Below are positions 46,754 through 57,102 of a DNA stretch of 64,000 bases, one piece after another. The DNA is from Corynebacterium rouxii (GTDB taxonomy: Bacteria > Actinomycetota > Actinomycetes > Mycobacteriales > Mycobacteriaceae). Location: assembly GCF_902702935.1 (NCBI RefSeq), contig NZ_LR738855.1, forward strand, positions 2,046,001 to 2,110,000, in the 5' to 3' direction. Made by a program: the position numbers and the translations under genes. How positions within the stretch are numbered: the stretch's first letter is position 1; each line of letters begins with the position of its first letter. The notes under the pieces are model-generated. The model saw only the letters and a list, made by a program, of their open reading frames with translations, was not told the origin of the DNA and did not search any database.

Positions 46754-47641
46754 GTGCAGGTCGGCGACCGCGTTGTGGTCCGCCAAGAGGAATTCGACAC
46801 CATTGGGCACGTTTTAAGCGTGGATCCACTGATCGTGCGCCCGCACGCACGCGGCGGCCTGCCGTCGAACGCCGAGCCCGTGCGCATTGATAACCCGCTG
46901 ATGATCAAGCGGCTGAGTCCGCGCACCGTGCGCAACGCAGACATCCGCGCCATCGAAGTAGCCACCGCCAAAGCCTTCCCTGGTATCGAACACACCTGGT
47001 GTGGGCAGTGGTTACTCCGCGCCGGCGACGGTGTGACTGAACGCTCCAACTCGGCAGCACCCCTGGGACCACAAGCGCTGTTCACACCGGTCCCCTATGC
47101 GGAAATCAAGGAATTCTACCGCCGCCACAACCTACCAGCGCTGATCTTGGTGCCGGAACGAATCGCCCCCGCGATCCCAGGCGACGGCCCCGAAATCATC
47201 GTGATGACGCACCCCCTGGACAACGTTGCCGAATTCGACAGCATCCAAGCGGAATTCCTCGACCAACCCGACGACGAATGGCTCGAGCTCTACCACTTCC
47301 GCGGCAAAGCTCTGCCCCGCCACGCACTTGAACTGTTACGCACAACTATCGACGGTCGCATGTGCTTCGGCAGACTTAAGCGCGACGGAAAAACCGTGGC
47401 TATTACCCGCGGCACCATCACCGACGGCTACCTCGGTTACTCCGCGGTGGAAGTCGCACTGGAGTATCGTCGACAAGGCCTCGCCACCGAACTCGGCGCA
47501 GCCATGCTCGCATGGGGTAAAGCCCACAGCGCACACACCGCATACCTGCAGGTCATTGAGAGCAATGCCGCCGGAATCGGGCTGTATCACAAGCTAGGGT
47601 TCGTGGAGCATCATCGCCACAAGTACGTGCGGGTATCCTAG
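46754..47641 (+). CDS. GNAT-family N-acetyltransferase
   Basis: A 295-residue protein (GTG start) with an N-terminal part of unknown fold (about 1-110) and a C-terminal GNAT domain: VEVALEYRRQGLATELGAAML is the acetyl-CoA loop (R-x-x-G-x-A/G) and YHKLGFVEHHRHKYV the family end motif. It follows def closely and precedes xthA. The substrate is unknown. Confidence 0.8.
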   Translation: MQVGDRVVVRQEEFDTIGHVLSVDPLIVRPHARGGLPSNAEPVRIDNPLMIKRLSPRTVRNADIRAIEVATAKAFPGIEHTWCGQWLLRAGDGVTERSNSAAPLGPQALFTPVPYAEIKEFYRRHNLPALILVPERIAPAIPGDGPEIIVMTHPLDNVAEFDSIQAEFLDQPDDEWLELYHFRGKALPRHALELLRTTIDGRMCFGRLKRDGKTVAITRGTITDGYLGYSAVEVALEYRRQGLATELGAAMLAWGKAHSAHTAYLQVIESNAAGIGLYHKLGFVEHHRHKYVRVS

Positions 47642-47645
47642 CAGC

Positions 47646-48353
47646 ATGCGCATTGCCAACTGGAACGTGAACTCCGCCCGAGCGCGAGTAGACCGAATAC
47701 AGAACTTCCTCGAACGCCACGACATTGATGTCCTTGCCATGCAAGAAACCAAATGCCGCGACGACCAGTTCCCCGAATTCAAAGGCTACGAAGCCGCCCA
47801 CTTTGGCATCAACCAATGGAACGGCGTAGCTATCCTCTCCCGAGTAGGCATTGACGACGTACTCACCAGCTTCGGGCAACCCGACTACGAAGAATTCGAA
47901 CCACGTTCCATCGGCGCAATCTGCGGTGGCGTGCGCGTCTGGAGCCTCTACGTGCCCAACGGACGCGAAATCGCCCACCCCCACTATGACTACAAACTGC
48001 GCTGGCTCTACGCCCTCCAACACTACGGAGTATCCGGTGACACCGTCTGGTGCGGCGACTTCAACATCGCCCCCACCGACAACGACGTCTGGGACATCGA
48101 CTTCTTCCAAGGAAAAACTCACGTCACCGAACCCGAGCGCCAAGCCTTCGAAGCGCTCACCGACATCATGCCGGTTACCTCCCCCGAGGGCTACACCTAC
48201 TGGGACTACACCGCTGGACGATTCCCTAAAAACCAAGGAATGCGCATCGACTTCCAGCTCTCCAACATGACCCCCACCGGCGGATTCATCGACGTTGAAG
48301 AGCGCAAAGGCAAAGGGGCTTCCGATCATGCCCCAGTGGTGGTGGACTATTGA
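47646..48353 (+). CDS. xthA: Exodeoxyribonuclease III / AP endonuclease
   Basis: A 235-residue protein of the EEP fold: RIANWNVNSARAR, then AMQETKCRDDQFP (metal Glu), CGDFNIAPTDNDVWD, and WDYTAGRFPKNQGMRIDF, ending with SDHAPV. It repairs abasic sites. It overlaps the next gene by four bases (TTGA). Confidence 0.93.
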   Translation: MRIANWNVNSARARVDRIQNFLERHDIDVLAMQETKCRDDQFPEFKGYEAAHFGINQWNGVAILSRVGIDDVLTSFGQPDYEEFEPRSIGAICGGVRVWSLYVPNGREIAHPHYDYKLRWLYALQHYGVSGDTVWCGDFNIAPTDNDVWDIDFFQGKTHVTEPERQAFEALTDIMPVTSPEGYTYWDYTAGRFPKNQGMRIDFQLSNMTPTGGFIDVEERKGKGASDHAPVVVDY

Positions 48354-49783
48354 TAGATTGGCAAACAGCTGGCCTGATCATCGACTACGCCATCAAGCTC
48401 ATCGCTATCGGCTTTGTCCCTGAAGGCCGTCGTCCCTCCAGCTCCACCGCATGGCTCCTTGCCATTTTGCTGCTGCCCTTCGTAGGCCTCCCCCTCTTCT
48501 TGTTGATGGGCAGCCCTTACATCAACCGCCGCCGCCACGAAGTCCAACGCCGCGCCTTCCAAATGATCAGGGAACGCCAATCCCACGTACCCGACTACCC
48601 GCCAGACACCGTCCAAAGCCCCGAGCTGACCTCCATGATCCGCATGAACCGTCGGCTCACCGCCATGACGGCCACCACCGGATCAGTCACACTGCACTCC
48701 GACTACGAAGAAACCATCCAAGCGATGGCCGATGCCGTAGACCAAGCCCGCGGCTACGTACACGCCCAAATCTACATCGTCGCTTGGGACGACACCACGG
48801 ACGTATTCTTCCGCGCACTTGAACGCGCTGTCCAACGAGGCGTGGAGGTTCGCCTCCTTTTCGACCAAGTAGGCAGTTGGAAATATCCCGGTTACCGCCG
48901 TCTTGGTAAACGCCTCACCGCCATCGGAGTGGACTTTCATCTCATGCTGCCCCTGCAGCCCTTCCGCTGGCGCTTCCGCCGCCCCGACCTGCGCAATCAC
49001 CGCAAACTCCTCATTATCGACGGTCAACGCGGCTTCATGGGCTCTCAAAACATGATCGCTTCGCATTACACCCCGCGCAATCGTTCCAAAGGCCGCCACT
49101 GGATTGACGTGATGGTCGAGCTCGAAGGCCCCATCGTGGCCTCCATGAACACCGTCTTTGTTGTCGACTGGTCCCAAGAAAGCCACATCGTCCCAGAGTT
49201 CGACGTACCCCCAGCAGACCACGGCGACGTAATGCAAATCGTCCCCTCCGGCCCAGGTTTTAGCACCGAACCAAACCTCCGGCTGTTCAACGAGATGATC
49301 CACCACGCCAAAAGCCAACTGATCATGTGCAGCCCCTATTTCATCCCCGACGAATCCATGCTCGAAGCAGTTACCTCCGCCTGTTACCGCGGAGTCCGCG
49401 TGGAACTCCTCGTCAGCGAACAAGCAGACCAATTCGTTGTTGATCATGCCCAGTCCAGCTATTATCAAACACTGCTCGAGGCCGGCGTGCACATCTACCG
49501 CTATCACGCCCCCGCAGTGCTCCACAGCAAATTCCTCATAGCAGACCCCCACGGCGTAGCAGTCTCCGTGATGGGATCTTCCAACATGGACATGCGCAGC
49601 TTCGGCCTCAACTACGAGGTCTCACTCATGACGCTCCAAGGCCAACTCACCCACCTGCTCTACGAGCTAGCCGAAACTTACAAAGAAAAATCCACCGAAC
49701 TCACCCTCGAAGAATGGAACCAGCGCGGATTCGTTCGCCGTTACGTAGACAACATCATGAAACTGACCTCAGCGCTGCAATAA
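48350..49783 (+). CDS. cls: Cardiolipin synthase
   Basis: A 477-residue phospholipase D-family enzyme (TTG start). N-terminal membrane segments (about 1-55) precede two HKD motifs: HRKLLIID with GSQNM, and HSKFLIAD with GSSNMDMRSF. It condenses two phosphatidylglycerols to cardiolipin. Length matches the family. Confidence 0.93.
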   Translation: MIDWQTAGLIIDYAIKLIAIGFVPEGRRPSSSTAWLLAILLLPFVGLPLFLLMGSPYINRRRHEVQRRAFQMIRERQSHVPDYPPDTVQSPELTSMIRMNRRLTAMTATTGSVTLHSDYEETIQAMADAVDQARGYVHAQIYIVAWDDTTDVFFRALERAVQRGVEVRLLFDQVGSWKYPGYRRLGKRLTAIGVDFHLMLPLQPFRWRFRRPDLRNHRKLLIIDGQRGFMGSQNMIASHYTPRNRSKGRHWIDVMVELEGPIVASMNTVFVVDWSQESHIVPEFDVPPADHGDVMQIVPSGPGFSTEPNLRLFNEMIHHAKSQLIMCSPYFIPDESMLEAVTSACYRGVRVELLVSEQADQFVVDHAQSSYYQTLLEAGVHIYRYHAPAVLHSKFLIADPHGVAVSVMGSSNMDMRSFGLNYEVSLMTLQGQLTHLLYELAETYKEKSTELTLEEWNQRGFVRRYVDNIMKLTSALQ

Positions 49784-49801
49784 CGGCTGAATAAACATAG
49801 A

Positions 49802-49844
49802 AATCGGTTCGGTAAGTTGGATAAACTCACCGAACCGATTTTTG
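49802..49844 (+). terminator. Terminator of cls
   Basis: AATCGGTTCGGTAAGTT / AACTCACCGAACCGATT, a 17-bp stem with one G-U-type mismatch and a five-base loop, followed by TTTT. Related in sequence to the hairpins at 14677 and 21515. Confidence 0.85.
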
Positions 49845-49871
49845 TTATGCGGATACTAGGAAAAATCCTGT

Positions 49872-50609
49872 TTAAGCGTCGCGCTTATTTAAAATGAACA
49901 CCCCAACCACCCAGATGGCGATGGCCCATGCTGCAAAGTACACACCGCTTTCTTGCCAGCTCCACACGGTGTCGGATTGGGTGAGAAAGGCATTCATATT
50001 GGTGATTGGCCCGTACTTCATAGCGTCGCCAACTTTGGGGAGCAGTGACAGCAGGCTCTCAAGTGCGAGAACCCAGAGCAACATGATGGTAGTAGCACCT
50101 GCAGTCTGGCGGACCATGTAGGCAATGCCTTGGGCCATGGTGACCAACAGGATGGCAGCCAAGGGGTAGATCCACATAAGGCGCAGAGCGTTATCATCGT
50201 GCCAGACGTTGAGGGTTTTGCTAGCAACGCTGCCGCCCATCCATTTAGCCACGTAGTAGCTGAGCACCACAGTGCCCCAGGTGAGGGCTGCGCCGAAGAC
50301 TGCGAACATCCACTTGGCTACGGCAACGACTGTGCGGTTAGGGGTAGCTAGGAAAGTCACTGTTTGGTAGTTGTGGCGGTATTCGCTGGTCACAATCATG
50401 ATTGCTTGGACGCAGAGCACGAGAAAGCTCAGCCCTTGGATTCCCATGACGGCAGAGGCCGCGTAGATAACGGGGATACCTAGTGGCCCTGGGGCCACGT
50501 TGTAGTGGAAGAGCGCGGAGAACCCAGCGCCGAAGATGATGAACAATGCGGTTGTCCACCAAAATGCTTTCGTGGTAACGAGTTTTGTCCACTCAGTTCT
50601 TACTGCCAT
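49872..50609 (-). CDS. ABC-2 type transporter permease
   Basis: A 245-residue protein with six membrane helices, paired with the ATPase upstream, whose end it overlaps by 17 bases. N-terminus AVRTEWTKLVTTKAFWWTT is typical of ABC-2 permeases of antibiotic or peptide exporters. Its substrate cannot be read from the sequence. Confidence 0.82.
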   Translation of the reverse strand: MAVRTEWTKLVTTKAFWWTTALFIIFGAGFSALFHYNVAPGPLGIPVIYAASAVMGIQGLSFLVLCVQAIMIVTSEYRHNYQTVTFLATPNRTVVAVAKWMFAVFGAALTWGTVVLSYYVAKWMGGSVASKTLNVWHDDNALRLMWIYPLAAILLVTMAQGIAYMVRQTAGATTIMLLWVLALESLLSLLPKVGDAMKYGPITNMNAFLTQSDTVWSWQESGVYFAAWAIAIWVVGVFILNKRDA

Positions 50610-51489
50610 ATTGCACCGCCCCGCTGGTCATTTCCATGAATGCATCTTCTAGGGATGCTTGTTGTTGAGTGAGAAGTTGCAGGGCAACGCCTGCTTCGAA
50701 GGCCAGCTTGCCGACGCGTTCCGGAGAAGCGTTGACCTCTAGCGCACCGTTGTTTTCTGTTACTTGGAAGCCCTCGGCGTTCAAAGCTGCTGCCAGTTGT
50801 GGCACGGCAGGCTTTACCACGGTGGTGTTGCGCGAGTGCGCCTGGATGAATTCTTCTGTGGAACAGGAGGCAACGAGTTTGCCGCGGCCGATGACCACGA
50901 GGTGGTCGGCGGTTTGGGCCATCTCGGCAAGCAGGTGGGAGCTGACCAAGATGGTGCGGCCCTCTGCTGCTAGGCGACGTAGGAAGTCGCGGACCCAGCG
51001 AATACCTTCGGGGTCGAGTCCGTTGACGGGCTCGTCCAGAATAATGACTTCGGGGTCCCCCAAAAGAGCTGCCGCCAGACCAAGGCGCTGGCCCATGCCC
51101 AGGGAAAAGCCACCGGCCTTCTTCTTGGCCACTGAGCTAAGACCAACAAGGGCGAGGACTTCGTCGACACGCGAAGCAGGTATGCCATTGGACTGGGCAA
51201 GCCACAGAAGGTGGTTGCGCGCACTGCGGTTGGGGTGCACTGCTTTGGCGTCGAGAAGCGCCCCGACGTGGGTTAATGGCTTTTTTAGCCTGCGGTATTC
51301 CACGCCACCGATCGTGGCTGTACCGGAGGTCGGTGTGTCTAATCCGAGAATCATGCGCATGGTTGTGGACTTGCCGGCACCATTGGGGCCGAGGAACCCC
51401 GTGACGATACCCGGCGAGACGTCAAACGTCAGGTCATCAACCGCGCGCACCTTCCCATACTCTTTGGTTAACCCGCGTACTTCAATCAT
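50593..51489 (-). CDS. ABC transporter ATP-binding protein
   Basis: From the ATG at 51489 the protein has 298 residues. Walker A GPNGAGKST, signature FSLGMGQRLGLAAALL, Walker B VIILDEPVNGLDP and switch His in VSSHLLAEMAQ are all present. It is the ATPase for the permease downstream. It diverges from glnX with only 34 bases between the start codons, and a TATAGA -10 box lies four bases before the ATG. Confidence 0.9.
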   Translation of the reverse strand: MIEVRGLTKEYGKVRAVDDLTFDVSPGIVTGFLGPNGAGKSTTMRMILGLDTPTSGTATIGGVEYRRLKKPLTHVGALLDAKAVHPNRSARNHLLWLAQSNGIPASRVDEVLALVGLSSVAKKKAGGFSLGMGQRLGLAAALLGDPEVIILDEPVNGLDPEGIRWVRDFLRRLAAEGRTILVSSHLLAEMAQTADHLVVIGRGKLVASCSTEEFIQAHSRNTTVVKPAVPQLAAALNAEGFQVTENNGALEVNASPERVGKLAFEAGVALQLLTQQQASLEDAFMEMTSGAVQYGSKN

Positions 51490-51523
51490 GCGTTCTATAG
51501 TGCCACAGTGTAGGTTAAACACA

Positions 51524-52780
51524 ATGAACGACCAATGGCTTGACGTGCAGAGTCGGTCACGCCTGAGCGCCTTCTGGCACGACTCGGTTACCTACCCCAT
51601 CATGTGGTCGAAGAAACTGCTGCGGTTTCTGGCCACCACACCTGGCAAGATGACCACCCTCGTGGTCGTGCTGTCCGTCGTGCTGCTTTCTGCAGGGTTG
51701 TCCATGGCGCAAAGTTCCGCACAACGCCACGCAGACTTGAACACGCTGATCGGGCACACCGAGCCAGTTGCCAACATTGCACAGGACCTCTATTCTTCGC
51801 TGTCGTTGGCGGACACGGAGGCGTCGGCAAGCTTTGTGCGCGGCACCAACGATAACTACGTGGAATACATCCAAAAAGCCGCCCTCTTGGTCACCCAAAC
51901 CGACGGCGATATCGCCAACATCGCCACCCAACTGCCCGTGTACACGGGACTGGTGGAAACCGCGCGGGCTAATAACCGCCAAGGACATCCCGTGGGCGTG
52001 GCCTACATGTCTGAGGCCAGCACCCTCATGCAAGAAAGTATCCTGCCCGCCGCCTCCCAGCTCTATCTCAGCGCAGCCGAGCAAGTCTCCACAGCGCAAC
52101 GCAACCTCGCCCGACCCCAAATCCCACTCATCGGGCTCGTCGTTGCCCTCGTGCTCCTTGTTGTTGGACAAATCTGGCTCGCACACGTGACCCGCCGACG
52201 ATTCAACGCCTGGTTTTTGCTGGCCACCGTCCTCATGCTGGTATCCACCACGTGGGTGGGCACCACCAACTGGCTCAACTACCGTGCAGGCTCCGTGGCC
52301 TACGAACAAGCAGCCGAGCCACTAGATCTCCTCACCGAGGCACGTATCCACGCCCAGCGGGCGCGTACCGACGAAACCCTCGCCCTAGTGTGGCGACAAT
52401 CGCTAGAAAACTCCAACCACACCTTTAGCACCACATTAAAGCGAGTGGACAAAGCACTGAACAAGCCAGGCCTTGACCCCGCCGAGGTTGCCACTGCGCG
52501 CAATGCCATGAGCACATGGCGTGCCAGCCACGAGAAACTCACCAACTTTCTTAACTCCGGCCGCTATGAGGAAGCCCTCAAACTGACCACGGAAGGCCCC
52601 AGCGCCTTCACTGACCTCGACGCAGCACTCGACTCGCTCATCGACTCCACCCGTGTACAGCTACGCGCCGAAATCCGCGGCGTGGATACCGCACAGGTCA
52701 ACGTAGTCATCGGCCTGACCATCGCCGCCGTGCTAGCCCTTTGGCTGGGAATCCGCCCCCGACTTCAGGAGTATCTGTGA
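51524..52780 (+). CDS. glnX: GlnX-like membrane protein of the PknG operon
   Basis: A 418-residue membrane protein with four membrane helices (about 43-63, 205-225, 230-250, 390-410) and two large outside loops rich in helices, like a sensor. Order glnX-glnH-pknG is conserved in Corynebacterium. In C. glutamicum GlnX and GlnH transmit external amino-acid levels to PknG. TAGGTT seven bases before the ATG suggests a leaderless transcript. Confidence 0.8.
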   Translation: MNDQWLDVQSRSRLSAFWHDSVTYPIMWSKKLLRFLATTPGKMTTLVVVLSVVLLSAGLSMAQSSAQRHADLNTLIGHTEPVANIAQDLYSSLSLADTEASASFVRGTNDNYVEYIQKAALLVTQTDGDIANIATQLPVYTGLVETARANNRQGHPVGVAYMSEASTLMQESILPAASQLYLSAAEQVSTAQRNLARPQIPLIGLVVALVLLVVGQIWLAHVTRRRFNAWFLLATVLMLVSTTWVGTTNWLNYRAGSVAYEQAAEPLDLLTEARIHAQRARTDETLALVWRQSLENSNHTFSTTLKRVDKALNKPGLDPAEVATARNAMSTWRASHEKLTNFLNSGRYEEALKLTTEGPSAFTDLDAALDSLIDSTRVQLRAEIRGVDTAQVNVVIGLTIAAVLALWLGIRPRLQEYL

Positions 52781-53724
52781 AACGCCGTGCACTTTTGACC
52801 GCAACCGTAGCCACAGCAGCGCTCTGCCTGACCAGTTGTGCACAATCAGTTCCGCCCGTAGAGCTGGCCGACATCCCACCGCTGCCACTCCCCGCCGGCG
52901 CCACCGTAGGGCCTCCTGCCAGTGGCACAATCCAGACAGACAACCTGCTGGGATCCCTACGTCCCAATGGCGACGACGTTCCCCAAGTCCGTCAGCGCGG
53001 CTACCTGATCGTGGGTATCGACCAATCCCAGAACCTGTTGAGTTTCCGCGACACCGACGGTGAGCTCAAAGGATTTGAGGTTGACCTCGCCCACGAAGTT
53101 GCACGCGACATATTTGGCGAACCCAAAATTGACTTCCGCTACGTAGACTCCACCTCATGGGTCAAAGCTCTCGAAAACGGCCAAGTGGATATGGTGCTGC
53201 GCTCCATCTCGGTCACCCGCGAACGCCAAGACCAAGTGTTCTTTTCCACCCCGTACTTCTCCGGTGAAACCCGCATCCTTACCCAAAAAGACTCCGACAT
53301 CCACGGCGCAGCGGATCTTAAAGGAACAGTCTGCGTGACTAACCTGTCAACCGGCTCCAAACGCTTAGGCACCATCGCCCCTGATGCCACCATGCTTGCC
53401 GTGCGCAACTCCGCAGACTGCCTGCTCGCGCTCCAACAAAACCACGCCGACGCAGTGATCTCCGACGATGCGATTCTTTCCGGCATGATCGCCCAAGATC
53501 CCTTTACGCGCATTGTGGGCGACCCCATTGCTACCGAACAATATGCGGTTGCTTTTGCCAAACCACGCACGGGACGCGACACCGCGCCGATGATTCGCCA
53601 AGTAAACTCCACCTTTGAACGGATTTTCCGCGACGGCACGTGGACACGCACCTACAATCACTGGTTCGGTGCCTACCTTGCGCCACAAGAACATCCGGCT
53701 TTGCACTATCGGGAGGAACGATGA
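52777..53724 (+). CDS. glnH: GlnH-like substrate-binding lipoprotein
   Basis: A 315-residue lipoprotein, GTG start overlapping the glnX stop (GTGA). Lipobox AALCLTSC with the lipidated Cys, then a periplasmic solute-binding domain of the amino-acid type (IDQSQNLLSFRD, VDLAHEVARDIFG, DMVLRSISVTRERQ). No transporter genes follow, so it probably senses rather than transports. It is followed by pknG with a four-base overlap. Confidence 0.9.
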   Translation: MKRRALLTATVATAALCLTSCAQSVPPVELADIPPLPLPAGATVGPPASGTIQTDNLLGSLRPNGDDVPQVRQRGYLIVGIDQSQNLLSFRDTDGELKGFEVDLAHEVARDIFGEPKIDFRYVDSTSWVKALENGQVDMVLRSISVTRERQDQVFFSTPYFSGETRILTQKDSDIHGAADLKGTVCVTNLSTGSKRLGTIAPDATMLAVRNSADCLLALQQNHADAVISDDAILSGMIAQDPFTRIVGDPIATEQYAVAFAKPRTGRDTAPMIRQVNSTFERIFRDGTWTRTYNHWFGAYLAPQEHPALHYREER

Positions 53725-55883
53725 ACGAGACTGAAGCAGTCCCCTTCGACCCCTTTGCGGATGACACCGACGATGACATGGATGAGCTGCTCAGCGACCT
53801 TGACCAGCTCCGCATGGACGTAGGGCAGCGCTCCCGCGAAGAAGCGATCTCCACATTCCGATCCCGTCGCGGTGCCAACCGCACCTCGCGGACCGTGGCC
53901 AACGGCATGGTTACCCTGCCGTTTATCCCCGTGCGCCCTGTTAGCGAAGTACTCAAGTCCGAAGAATACATCGCAAGCGTTGGCGACGAGCCAGCCCTCA
54001 AACTAGGTGATGTTCTTGCCGGCCAGTACGAAGTCGCAGGTGTGATCGCCCACGGCGGCATGGGGTGGATCTACCTCGCGCACGACCGCAACGTCTCCGG
54101 CCGCATGGTGGTGCTCAAAGGCCTACGCGACAAGGCGAAACCCCAAGACTATGGTGCCGCAGTAGCCGAGAAGGAATTCCTGGCAGACATCACCCACCCG
54201 GGGATCGTGAAGTCCTACAACTTTATCGACGACCTCATCGTGATGGAATACGTCGAAGGCCCAGCGCTGCGTGGCCCCATGTCCATCGATCTAGCCATCG
54301 GTTACATCCTCGAAATCCTGCCCGCGCTGGACTACCTGCATTCTCGTGGCGTGGTGTACAACGACCTCAAACCGGATAACATCATCATCTCCGAGGACCA
54401 GGTCAAGCTCATCGACCTAGGTGCGGTATCCGGCATCGGCGCCTTTGGTTATATCTACGGCACCAAGGGCTACCAGGCCCCCGAGGTGGCCAGCGAGGGG
54501 CCGTCGATAGCCAGCGATATTTACACCATTGGCCGCACATTGGCCGATCTCACCATCGACCTCAACGATGGCGCCGGCGGGAAAAAAGACCTGCCCACCG
54601 CCGATGAAGAACCCCTTTTTGCGCAGAATCTTTCCTTCTACCGCCTTGTTCGCCGCTGCACGCGTAGCGACCCTGCAAAGCGGTTTAGCAGCGTGCGCGA
54701 GCTAGAAACCCAGCTCTACGGGGTACTTCGCGAATATCTCGCCGTGCATAAAAGCCAACAGTTTCCCGCACAACACTCCTTGTACTCGCCGCAGCGTTCG
54801 ACCTTTGGCACCAAACACATGGTGTTTCGCACCGACCAGCTTATCGACGGCATCGAGCGCAACGTCCGCATCACCTCCGAGGAAGTCAACGCCGCACTCC
54901 CCGTCCCTCTGCTGGACCGCCAAGACCCAGGTGCGATCCTGATTTCGGGTTCCTCCTACACCGAACCCTCCGAGGCGCTACAAACCATGCGCGAGGCCAT
55001 GACGCAGGAAAAATTCAGTGGCTCGGTGGAAATTCCGCTGGGAATCGTGCGCGCTCTACTCGACCTCGGATTTACCGACGAGGCCGCCTCGTGGCTCGAA
55101 GAGCTTGTCCCCCGCTTAGGCAACGAGTGGCGGCACCAGTGGTATTCCGGTGTCACCTCGCTGCTTCTCGACGACTACCTCACCGCCCAACAGCACTTCA
55201 ACGAGGTGTACAACATCCTGCCTGGAGAGTCGGCACCCAAGCTTGCCCGAGCCGCCGTCTGCGAAATGCTGTTGCAAGAAAAGGGCCTAGAATCCACAGC
55301 GCTACTCGCCCCAGAAGTAACCGTCGCCGCCGCCGACATCAAAGGCGAAGGCATGAGCAACATCTGGCGCGAGCTCACCAGCGACCCCGCCACTTTGCGG
55401 TTTAAGGCGATCTACCTCTACGCCCTCGTGTGGCGTACAAACCCCACCACGGTGTCCTCGGCCTTTGGTCTGGCACGCCAGTTAGCTGCGGAAAACCAGA
55501 TTGATTTGGCAGTGGCTACCTTGGACCGCGTGCCCCAAAACTCCATGCACCGTCGCATGGCAGAACTAACGGCAATCTTGCACCTGCTGGGTGATTTGAG
55601 TGAGGCCCGCATTCGTCGGGCAGCGCGGCGTCTTGAGGCCATTCCTACTAATGAGCCGCGCTTCTTGCAGATCCAGATCGCGATTATGAACGCCGCTTTG
55701 CAGTGGTTACGCACCGGCGGCGAGTCCACCAACGACCCGATCTTTGAGTACCCCTTTACACAGCGGGGGCTGCGCAACGGGCTGTCGGCCACACTCCGGC
55801 AGCTTGCCCGCAGCGCCCCCAGCTCACATCGCTACGCGCTTGTCGACGTAGCCAACCAGGTCCGCCCCATGACCTGGTTCTAA
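53721..55883 (+). CDS. pknG: Serine/threonine protein kinase PknG
   Basis: A 720-residue soluble kinase. The glycine loop is IAHGGMGWIYLAHD at about residue 105, the ATP-site Lys in MVVLKGL at about 131, the catalytic loop VYNDLKPDN and the metal-site DLGAV in place of DFG. A C-terminal TPR region follows. The N-terminal 90 residues have no Cys pairs, so the rubredoxin module of mycobacterial PknG is absent. It phosphorylates OdhI and so controls 2-oxoglutarate dehydrogenase and glutamate output. Coupled to glnH. Confidence 0.95.
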   Translation: MNETEAVPFDPFADDTDDDMDELLSDLDQLRMDVGQRSREEAISTFRSRRGANRTSRTVANGMVTLPFIPVRPVSEVLKSEEYIASVGDEPALKLGDVLAGQYEVAGVIAHGGMGWIYLAHDRNVSGRMVVLKGLRDKAKPQDYGAAVAEKEFLADITHPGIVKSYNFIDDLIVMEYVEGPALRGPMSIDLAIGYILEILPALDYLHSRGVVYNDLKPDNIIISEDQVKLIDLGAVSGIGAFGYIYGTKGYQAPEVASEGPSIASDIYTIGRTLADLTIDLNDGAGGKKDLPTADEEPLFAQNLSFYRLVRRCTRSDPAKRFSSVRELETQLYGVLREYLAVHKSQQFPAQHSLYSPQRSTFGTKHMVFRTDQLIDGIERNVRITSEEVNAALPVPLLDRQDPGAILISGSSYTEPSEALQTMREAMTQEKFSGSVEIPLGIVRALLDLGFTDEAASWLEELVPRLGNEWRHQWYSGVTSLLLDDYLTAQQHFNEVYNILPGESAPKLARAAVCEMLLQEKGLESTALLAPEVTVAAADIKGEGMSNIWRELTSDPATLRFKAIYLYALVWRTNPTTVSSAFGLARQLAAENQIDLAVATLDRVPQNSMHRRMAELTAILHLLGDLSEARIRRAARRLEAIPTNEPRFLQIQIAIMNAALQWLRTGGESTNDPIFEYPFTQRGLRNGLSATLRQLARSAPSSHRYALVDVANQVRPMTWF

Positions 55884-55902
55884 GGCCTCACGCCCTACCG
55901 GC

Positions 55903-57102
55903 TTATTCGCCGGCGAGTGCCTTGGCGTAGCGTGCGATAGCAAGCTCCTCGTTGGTTGGGACCACAAAGACCTTGATCGCAGAATCGTCCGTCGAGATCT
56001 CGCGTGGACCAGTGTTTGGCAACGCGTTGCGCTCTGGGTCGATCTTGATACCGAAGCCTTCGAGGTGCGAGAGGGCGTCGGCACGCACGTCCACGTCGTT
56101 CTCGCCAACACCTGCGGTGAAGGTAATAGCGTTCACGCGGCCAAGGGCGATCATGTAGGAACCGATGTAGCGACGCAGCTGGTGGATGTAAATGTTGTAC
56201 GCCAACCATGCGTCCTGGTCGCCGTCGTCAATCATGGTGCGCAGCTCACGGAAGTCATTAACACCCGAGATACCCTTCACACCGGACTTTTTGTTCAGCA
56301 ACTCATCGATCTCATCAATGCTCATGCCCGCCTGACGGTGCAGGTGGAACACAATACCTGGGTCGATATCACCAGAACGCGTACCCATCACAAGACCAGA
56401 CAGCGGGGTCATGCCCATCGAGGTGTCAATGGCTTTACCACCGCGGATAGCAGCGCACGAAGCACCATTGCCCAAGTGCAAGGTGATCTGGTTGATCGCA
56501 CCTTCTGGAAGATCCAACAGCTCAGCTACCTTGTGAGACACATACTCGTGGCTGGTGCCGTGGAAGCCGTAGCGACGCACGCCATGATCCACAGCAGTCT
56601 TGGCGTCGATAGCGTAAATCGCTGCTGCTGGTGGCATGTCGTGGAAGAAACCAGTATCAAAAACCGCAACGTGTGCCACATCCGGCAAGATCTTGCGAGC
56701 AACCTCAATGCCATCAATGTTGGCAGGGTTGTGCAGAGGAGCCAGCGGAATCAGATCGCGGACCATGTCCATGATCTCGTCTGTAATCACCTGCGGCTGG
56801 GAGAACAAGATACCACCGTGAACAACGCGGTGACCCACAGCAATGATCTCCACATCAGTAGGACCACACTTGTGCTCACCCATCAGATCGAAAGCCAATG
56901 CCAAACCAGCGGAGTGATCTGGGATCGGGGCCTCGACGACGAACTTCTCACCAGCGTGCTTCAGAGTCACTCGACCCTGTGGCTCACCAATCTGTTCCAC
57001 CAAACCAGAGGCAAACGGATCGTCAGTGGCGTGTGCGGTAGGGTCTACCAGCTGGAACTTGATGGATGAAGAACCAGAATTGAGGACGAGGACAAGCGCC
57101 AT
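55903..57102 (-). CDS. ackA: Acetate kinase
   Basis: A 399-residue enzyme beginning [14 protein letters not shown] (phosphate-binding) with [19 protein letters not shown] and [11 protein letters not shown], both family signatures. It converts acetyl phosphate and ADP to acetate and ATP. The ATG abuts the pta stop (TAAATG), so the two are one operon. Confidence 0.97.
   Translation of the reverse strand: MALVLVLNSGSSSIKFQLVDPTAHATDDPFASGLVEQIGEPQGRVTLKHAGEKFVVEAPIPDHSAGLALAFDLMGEHKCGPTDVEIIAVGHRVVHGGILFSQPQVITDEIMDMVRDLIPLAPLHNPANIDGIEVARKILPDVAHVAVFDTGFFHDMPPAAAIYAIDAKTAVDHGVRRYGFHGTSHEYVSHKVAELLDLPEGAINQITLHLGNGASCAAIRGGKAIDTSMGMTPLSGLVMGTRSGDIDPGIVFHLHRQAGMSIDEIDELLNKKSGVKGISGVNDFRELRTMIDDGDQDAWLAYNIYIHQLRRYIGSYMIALGRVNAITFTAGVGENDVDVRADALSHLEGFGIKIDPERNALPNTGPREISTDDSAIKVFVVPTNEELAIARYAKALAGE

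Noticed and set aside
47553..48329. A 258-codon frame antisense to xthA
   Set aside because: xthA has all catalytic motifs, and the antisense frame has none.
56065..57069. A 334-codon open frame on the + strand
   Set aside because: Mirror of ackA; Val/His/Asn-rich without domain pattern.
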